DNA of 64,000 bases from Antedon mediterranea (lineage: Eukaryota > Echinodermata > Crinoidea > Comatulida > Antedonidae), in contig NC_092678.1 in the NCBI RefSeq assembly GCF_964355755.1, positions 23,974,365-24,038,364 of the forward strand, read 5' to 3'. The notes beneath the pieces are model-generated. The model was not told the DNA's origin. It searched no databases and worked only from the letters and a program-made list of their open reading frames with translations. This document shows, one piece after another, positions 48,401 to 64,000 of this stretch. The position numbers and the translations under genes are program-made. Position 1 is the stretch's first letter; every line of letters starts with the position of its first letter.

Positions 48401-49816
48401 AAAAGGTAGCTAATTAACTAAACGGTCTCAAAATGTACCAAGTTACTAAAATAAATCTATAAAAGTCCCCTAATAAAAGTCTCAAAAGCTAACTAAGTCA
48501 CTAAAAGAAAGTTTCAAAAGGCATAACAAAAAAGAATTAACACAATAACTTGGTGATGAAATTAAGTACGGCAACGTTATAAACCAAAACAAAGAATCAG
48601 TTATATAATAATGAAATAACGCATTATGAAAGAAAGAAGAAAAATATAATAATCTGAAATAGTAACGTTAGTTTAGCAAATTGTCATGGTTTCTATCAAA
48701 ACAACTGTATAGAGAAACTATTGTGCTAAATGTGTAAGATTAGAAATGGAAGAAGATTTGTTTAATCTACAATAATGGCATTCATGGAGTTCACATTGCA
48801 ATATAAAGTATAATAAACATTCTTTTCTTAGTCGCATGACCCGGAAGCAGTTGACCTTGGACTGGGATTTCTTAGGACTCGAACCCACACTCTTGTAATA
48901 GATTGTGGATATTTCTCATTCTTGGATTCAGTCGGAGTAGGAACGCTTGCTGACGTCATTAATATGTATAGTAGGATTGGTATTACCGTTGTATTGGCAG
49001 ATTGTAAAGGTAATTAGTCAACAGTCGAGTGACGTCAAATCACCTATATGTGCTCACTTTATTCAACTCAAGAATAGCAAACCAAAACGTTTGAAAACAC
49101 TTTCCCAATTTTACTTAATTTTCTTTTTGGAAATGAAACCTTAGATTTTTCTAGTAAGTAATGAGTAATTTGCATAAACTATAACATATTGTTCATGGTT
49201 TGTGGTAATAGTTGATGCAATGTTTGTTTTATTGTTTTAGAAACCATATTGAACATTCTAGAACGTCAAGGCTTCTTTAGGAACCGTAGCAAGTGCTGTT
49301 GTTTTCCTTCAATACATGATGCTGTACTTATAAGAAAGGTTTGTATACAAAGACCTACAAACTATAAGTTCGAATTATTCTTCATAAACAGTGCCCATTC
49401 CGGTATAATTATTTACGCATTTAAGTTTGATTTCATGGGCTAAGATATTTTGTGGGCACGAACGAACTTACCTGGGTAAATAATTACTGTATTTATTTTA
49501 TTATTTATTTTCAATCGTTAGCAAAGAAAAAGTGTAGAGAAAGGCAAAATTAATGAACTTGGTGTGCTTAACCAACTCCTTCTGTAACAGCTAGCTAAAC
49601 AATAGACAGGCTGTATACGTCATATGTCAACATAAACTTCTTATAATATAATAATATTATACAAATCTTGTTCTTTAGAAACAACATGCACAAGATAAGT
49701 TAGACAACTTTAGACAACTGTGTAATACTGAAATCCATGAAGATACTGGAAATGATTCAACAGCAGAGGAAGATGGGAGAGCAGCTAATGAACAACAATT
49801 ACACGACAGTAACTAA
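42463..49816 (+). CDS. SLC26A: SLC26-family anion exchanger (SulP/STAS), complete, 15 exons, 766 aa
   Basis: Exons: 42463-42880, 43615-43725, 43984-44159, 44483-44647, 45041-45184, 45412-45494, 45641-45788, 46093-46206, 46362-46439, 46744-46842, 46947-47123, 47242-47415, 48832-49009, 49241-49338, 49679-49816. SLC26 proteins are plasma-membrane anion exchangers or channels for chloride, bicarbonate, sulfate, oxalate or iodide. Residues ~1-115 are a cytosolic N-terminus; the SulP signature follows (LPPVYGLYVAFFPVIVYILM, GTSHHLSVGTFA), then the membrane domain with LRGFTTGASFHI, SYVMNISQAMI and CGALARTLIFD, where the Arg matches the conserved anion-site arginine region of SLC26A5/6. The STAS domain starts near LPGFKIFQMKASLYFANA and includes VIDCGYFSFLDSVGVGTLAD. 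Start 42463 follows an in-frame stop. The last codons are acidic; there is no PDZ-type tail. Closest family member cannot be decided by eye (SLC26A5/A6-like favoured). Intron 12 is occupied by a 1.1-kb minisatellite seeded from exon 12. Confidence 0.93.
44229..44394. mobile_element. family 2 palindromic MITE (SLC26A intron 3)
   Basis: Left AATGCTTGGTTTCCACTAGG, right (AC)GTGAAACCATAGTTGGAAC...GCTTAAT; internal palindrome around CAAGCAATGGACAATCCAAA and CTGTCGCTTG. Matches the copy at 61494. Confidence 0.75.
47392..48523 (+). repeat. 32-bp minisatellite (~34 units) made of SLC26A exon 12 tail plus splice donor
   Basis: The last 24 nt of exon 12 (47392-47415; GTAACTAAAAGGAAGTCTCA then TAAG) and the first 8 nt of the intron (GTAACTAA) repeat about 34 times. 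Two main unit types alternate in blocks: GAAAGTCTCAAAAG and GAAGGTATCAAAAG. Most units keep AAAAG/GTAACT, a usable donor; some have GGCAAC (GC donor form). Units decay after about 48100 and are unrecognisable beyond 48523. The next exon starts at 48832. Confidence 0.96.
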
Positions 49817-50084
49817 AAGGAAAGTTAAATCGCAAATAGAGTAGTAACTGAATTGGCCCGTCGCAGTCTTTCAGATGAAGAATCTACTTAAAATGATAAC
49901 TGTGTGATAACTTGAATAATACTTTAATATAGGCAATTGCAAACAGTCTTGAGAAGGATTTTGGAAAGAAACGCCTGCAAAAAATTCGAGAATCGGATAA
50001 AACGAATAACCTGTCTTCCAAAAGAATGATAGAGAGTTTGTGTCTATAAAAGTTTGAAGTATGATGAGGTTTGTAAGACAAAAT

Positions 50085-50090
50085 AATAAA
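50085..50090 (+). terminator. candidate SLC26A polyadenylation signal
   Basis: AATAAA about 270 nt after the stop codon, in an A-rich context. Confidence 0.35.
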
Positions 50091-51476
50091 TAATTGTTTA
50101 AACACTGACATTATTGCATGAAATTAAACTATTATTAATGTCAATTTATATGTCAAATAATGATTTTTTAAACACGACTCATTTTTGGACAAAACGTTGT
50201 GAGAAAAAACTGTTCTTCTATCGTTGTTTTGAAAGAAATCCATAAATGGCGTCTGGACACATTAAGTCTTCAATGTTACAATACAAAAGACGTCTGGACA
50301 CATCAAGTCTTTAATGTTTCTCTACTGTTATATAAATACAAAATTAGGAAAAAAAAGAGTCAATATTAACAAGTTTACATCTATATATACCCATAATTCC
50401 GGAATTTATGTACAATTATTTACACAAATTTAAGAAATTACTAAATTAAATACATTTTTATGATACATAATATGTAAATTTAACCGAAATTAGCTTAGTA
50501 AACGAGTGTTATGATTTCAGAAATTACCAGTGCTTGATTGGAAACAAGTACAGTGAAAATATATGCTTACAATATACAGTTAAATTCAGACACTCGATAG
50601 CGATTGAAGTGGTTTTGGGACGTTATTACGATTGTGACGTCACAACAGTACGTAGCATAGCGCATGCTCGAACACTCACCCAAGTACTAAATGGTGATAA
50701 ACATACATTATATCTAATCCACTTAAACCAATGCACCAAATTCAATATCATTCTCCAGTTAGACTAATAAATATGATTGAAAAAATAGAATTATACAAAA
50801 ACAGAATTCACTAAATTACATGGAGCTAATTATATATTCATATTAGGCATCATATTACTATAGGATGATATGCAAATGTGACCTCGACTTGACCTCGTTA
50901 TCATCGGTGTGCGCACGTGATATTTTGTTCTGAATAAGTAATATCACATTAATGCCTAATCTACTTATCGCGATCCGAAGTTCAGGGGAGTTATAGGTGA
51001 TCTAATCTACGATAAGCGCTGCCCATTCATGGGTCTACTGTTTATCACATTCTTTTATTTACAGAAGGTCTGGGACTTTATAAAAAGAAATGTGTTGATA
51101 TGTGAACGGAATGCGACATACACATTTACGAGTTGCGCAAAGCGTGAATACGTTTGATTAATATCATGTGATGCATCCGATTGACATTCCACGAATCAGA
51201 TATCAAAATAAAAAAATTTGTTAAAACTAATCTTTTAAAAAAAATGGAAATAAAAAACCAGTCAAATAAAATTTATCTATTCTACAATTCTAGGGTATAG
51301 AAACGCATATCAATAAATAATATATATCTAACTACTGTATTACTCCTATGGACATGTATAATATAATACTGATTGTAAAGTGAGGGCAGTATCTATTACG
51401 GCATTTCGTTAATAACGTGACATGAGCCCTTGTCTATTTCACATCTTTAGATTTATAACAATAATTAAATATAATT
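50091..51476. other. convergent intergenic DNA, no gene seen
   Basis: AT-rich DNA between the 3' ends of SLC26A and the demethylase gene. A small direct repeat, (G/A)CGTCTGGACACAT(T/C)AAGTCT, lies at about 50249 and 50291. No RNA gene recognised. Confidence 0.55.
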
Positions 51477-51595
51477 TCTGCTCTGTCTACACAAACACAA
51501 TTTATGTGACAAAAATAATCGATGGCATCAAATCACTACCATATTTGGGCACATGACACTTTTTTGTGAAACTTTGATAGTGTAGACAGAGCTTT
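51477..51595. mobile_element. snap-back MITE, family 1
   Basis: Left CTGCTCTGTCTACACAAACA, core ATCACTACCATATTTGGGCA, right CTTTGATAGTGTAGACAGAG then CTTTAAA. Slightly shortened (119 bp). Confidence 0.85.
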
Positions 51596-51631
51596 AAACT
51601 TATATGTTAAGATATATGTTGATGCAAACCA

Positions 51632-51813
51632 CGTTGAACCATGGCGGATTGCTCCAGGGTTCAACTAAACTAAACACCAGGTTGAACCATGGCGGATTGC
51701 TCCAAGGTTCAACTAAACTAAACACCAGGTTGAACCATGTCGGATTCATCCAGGGTTCAACTTAACACCAGGTTGAACCATGGCGGATTCCTCCAGGGTG
51801 CAACTAAACTAAA
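51632..51813. repeat. 48-bp tandem repeat, about 4 copies
   Basis: Unit GTTGAACCATGGCGGATTGC, TCCAGGGTTCAACTAAACTA, AACACCAG. The third unit is shortened (ACTTAACACC). Each unit contains an inverted pair GTTGAACC / GGTTCAAC. Confidence 0.92.
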
Positions 51814-52639
51814 CATGTAAATACATACTGGTTATGTTCCACCACACCTAAAGTATTTACAAACTGTACACGACTAATTGTAACGTTTTTGTAGCATGTT
51901 GGAATATACAATCACACACATATTTAAAACTTGTAGTCAACCTCTCTAAGAGAACCCTTCAAAATGCTAAAGTAAAAGATTATAAGTTACTCTCTGAAAT
52001 ACATTTGATCGCTTGGGTAAAGAGCAGACATCAATCGCAAAGAAAACTAGTGTACTGATAAGTCATCTCCAGGACATACAGTACCAGAAGGGCGACTAGT
52101 AAGTAAAAGAATATTTTCTGAAAATTCAGTTGAACAGTACTGTAGAGAAACTGCTATTTATAATTTTACTAGACAATTTCACAATGAGGTGAAGTGCCAA
52201 ACTACACAGCTTCTGAGAATGTACAGAAGGTAGGAATCTAAACATATTTTCAGCCCCAAAAACAAAGTATAGCATGCAGAAATAGTAGAACACACCTAGC
52301 ACACAAATAGCAACAACTTGATATGTTTGTAAATGCTGTGCATATAACAGTTAAGGGTTGATGTAGGCATTGATTTTAAGTATATAAAGTATACATACAT
52401 TTTGTTATGATTACTAACACATAGCCTCGCTATCAGAGTACTGAGCAGTAAATATTATTTTAAAGAAAATGTTCTATATTCACCAAGGTATCTTCCTAAA
52501 AATGAATTCTTTTATAATTACAAACGTATATTTACAAACTATTATTTGACAATAAATCAAATAAACTTTCCCTGATTTGTTTTTTAAAAAAATGTCCAAA
52601 AAAATAAATAAAAGTACTTAATATTAGCAATTATCTAGA

Positions 52640-53405
52640 CTTTCCCTTTCTTATGTATACTTTTCCCCTTTTCAGCTCCGGCTTTCCCCATTTTCAACAT
52701 TCCCTTTTTCCATTTTCAGCATTATTTTTCAATATTCAGCTTCCATTTTTCGATTTTCATCGTTCTTTTTTCATGTTTCCAATTTTTCATTTTCATCATT
52801 TCCTTTTTTCCATTTTCAACTTTCCCATTTTTCTATTTTCACCATCCATTCCTTTTTTACATTTTTAGCATTTCCATTTATCAATTTTCAGCTTTTCCCA
52901 TTTTCAACATTCTCATTTTTCCATTTTCACCATCCCTTTTTTCCATTTTTAGCGTTCCAGTTTCCACAATCCCCTTTTACCATTTTCAAGATCCCTTTTT
53001 TCAATTTTTAGCGTTCCCATTTTCACCAAACCTTTCTTTCCATTTTCAGTATCCCTTTTTTCCATTTTCAGTGTTCCCATTTTTATCATCCTTTTTTCCA
53101 CTTTCAGCATTCCCATTTTTATCATCCCTTTTTCCATTTTCAGCGTTCCCATTTTCCATTTTCAGCGTTCCCATTTTCACCATCCCTTTTTCCATTTTCA
53201 GCGTTCCCATTTTCCATTTTCAGCGTTCCCATTTTCACCATCCCTTTTTCCATTTTCAGCATTCCCATTTTTATCATCCCTTTTTCCATTTTCAGCGTTC
53301 CCATTTTCACCATCCCTTTTTCCATTGTCAGAGATCCCATTTTTCCATTTTCACCATCCCTTTTTTCCACACAACTTCCATACCATCTTTCCCACTTTTC
53401 AGATT
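52640..53405. repeat. pyrimidine-rich minisatellite next to the demethylase 3' end
   Basis: About 770 bp of irregular units of the form TTTCCATTTTCAGCGTTCCC and ATTTTCACCATCCCTTTTTC, very poor in G on this strand. It is most regular at 53090-53340, looser to the left. It starts about 15 nt beyond the demethylase stop codon, so it probably makes up much of that gene's 3' UTR, which would be purine-rich with many GGG runs. Reading frames across it (both strands) are repeat artefacts. Confidence 0.9.
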
Positions 53406-53419
53406 TCAGTAAACGCTTT

Positions 53420-63983
<10,564 letters not shown>

Positions 63984-64000
63984 TTCCAAACAAAAGGCTG

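Noticed and set aside
52653-53412. Repetitive frames on both strands (FPFSAF / MVKMGTLKMEKG types)
   Set aside because: Artefacts of the minisatellite beside the demethylase 3' end; unit lengths vary and no start or splice context exists.

Overview
The window is animal (metazoan) nuclear DNA. It holds five spliced protein-coding genes with canonical GT-AG introns, one apparently intronless gene, very AT-rich intergenic DNA, and dense small inverted-repeat DNA transposons. Many copies of the short palindrome AGGCCT/CTAGGCC, the gene content and the SAMD9-type gene fit an invertebrate deuterostome, most likely an echinoderm (a crinoid is possible). Species assignment is inference; nothing here names it directly.

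Layout: (1) 1-4894, minus strand: the first five coding exons of CDC123, an eIF2-assembly factor, cut by the left window edge inside a minisatellite. (2) 5008-14990, plus: a complete 21-exon sortilin (VPS10 receptor) gene, head-to-head with CDC123 across about 113 bp. (3) 20077-21228, minus: a Fez-family zinc-finger transcription factor with an uninterrupted reading frame, followed by a roughly 13 kb gene desert (21.3-34.4 kb) rich in foldback elements, local duplications and candidate regulatory DNA. (4) 34403-39617, plus: a four-exon SAMD9-like gene whose N-terminus is a predicted Death domain. (5) 42463-49816, plus: a complete 15-exon SLC26-family anion transporter with a STAS domain. (6) 53420-63983, minus: a complete KDM7/PHF8-type histone demethylase gene (PHD finger plus JmjC), convergent with the SLC26A gene. 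All exon models were built by eye from splice sites, reading phase and family resemblance; every junction listed keeps frame.

The most unusual signal is recurrent. In three unrelated genes (CDC123, SLC26A, KDM7), and weakly in a fourth (sortilin), a tandem repeat begins inside the last bases of an exon, runs through its 5' splice site and fills the start of the intron, so that each repeat unit carries a fresh copy of exon tail plus splice donor. The CDC123 array has at least 17 units (81 or 59 bp), the SLC26A array about 34 units (32 bp), and KDM7 three copies. This looks like a shared local process acting on exon-intron boundaries, and could affect splicing and intron birth.

The second theme is transposon load: at least 11 copies of one snap-back MITE (TIR AAGCTCTGTCTACAC), one of which abuts and helps form a sortilin splice donor; several other inverted-repeat families, including two ~2 kb elements whose ends are built from short subterminal repeats; two LINE 3' ends; and tRNA-derived SINEs, including an inverted pair. 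The six genes have no evident shared pathway; this is ordinary animal gene order rather than an operon or system.
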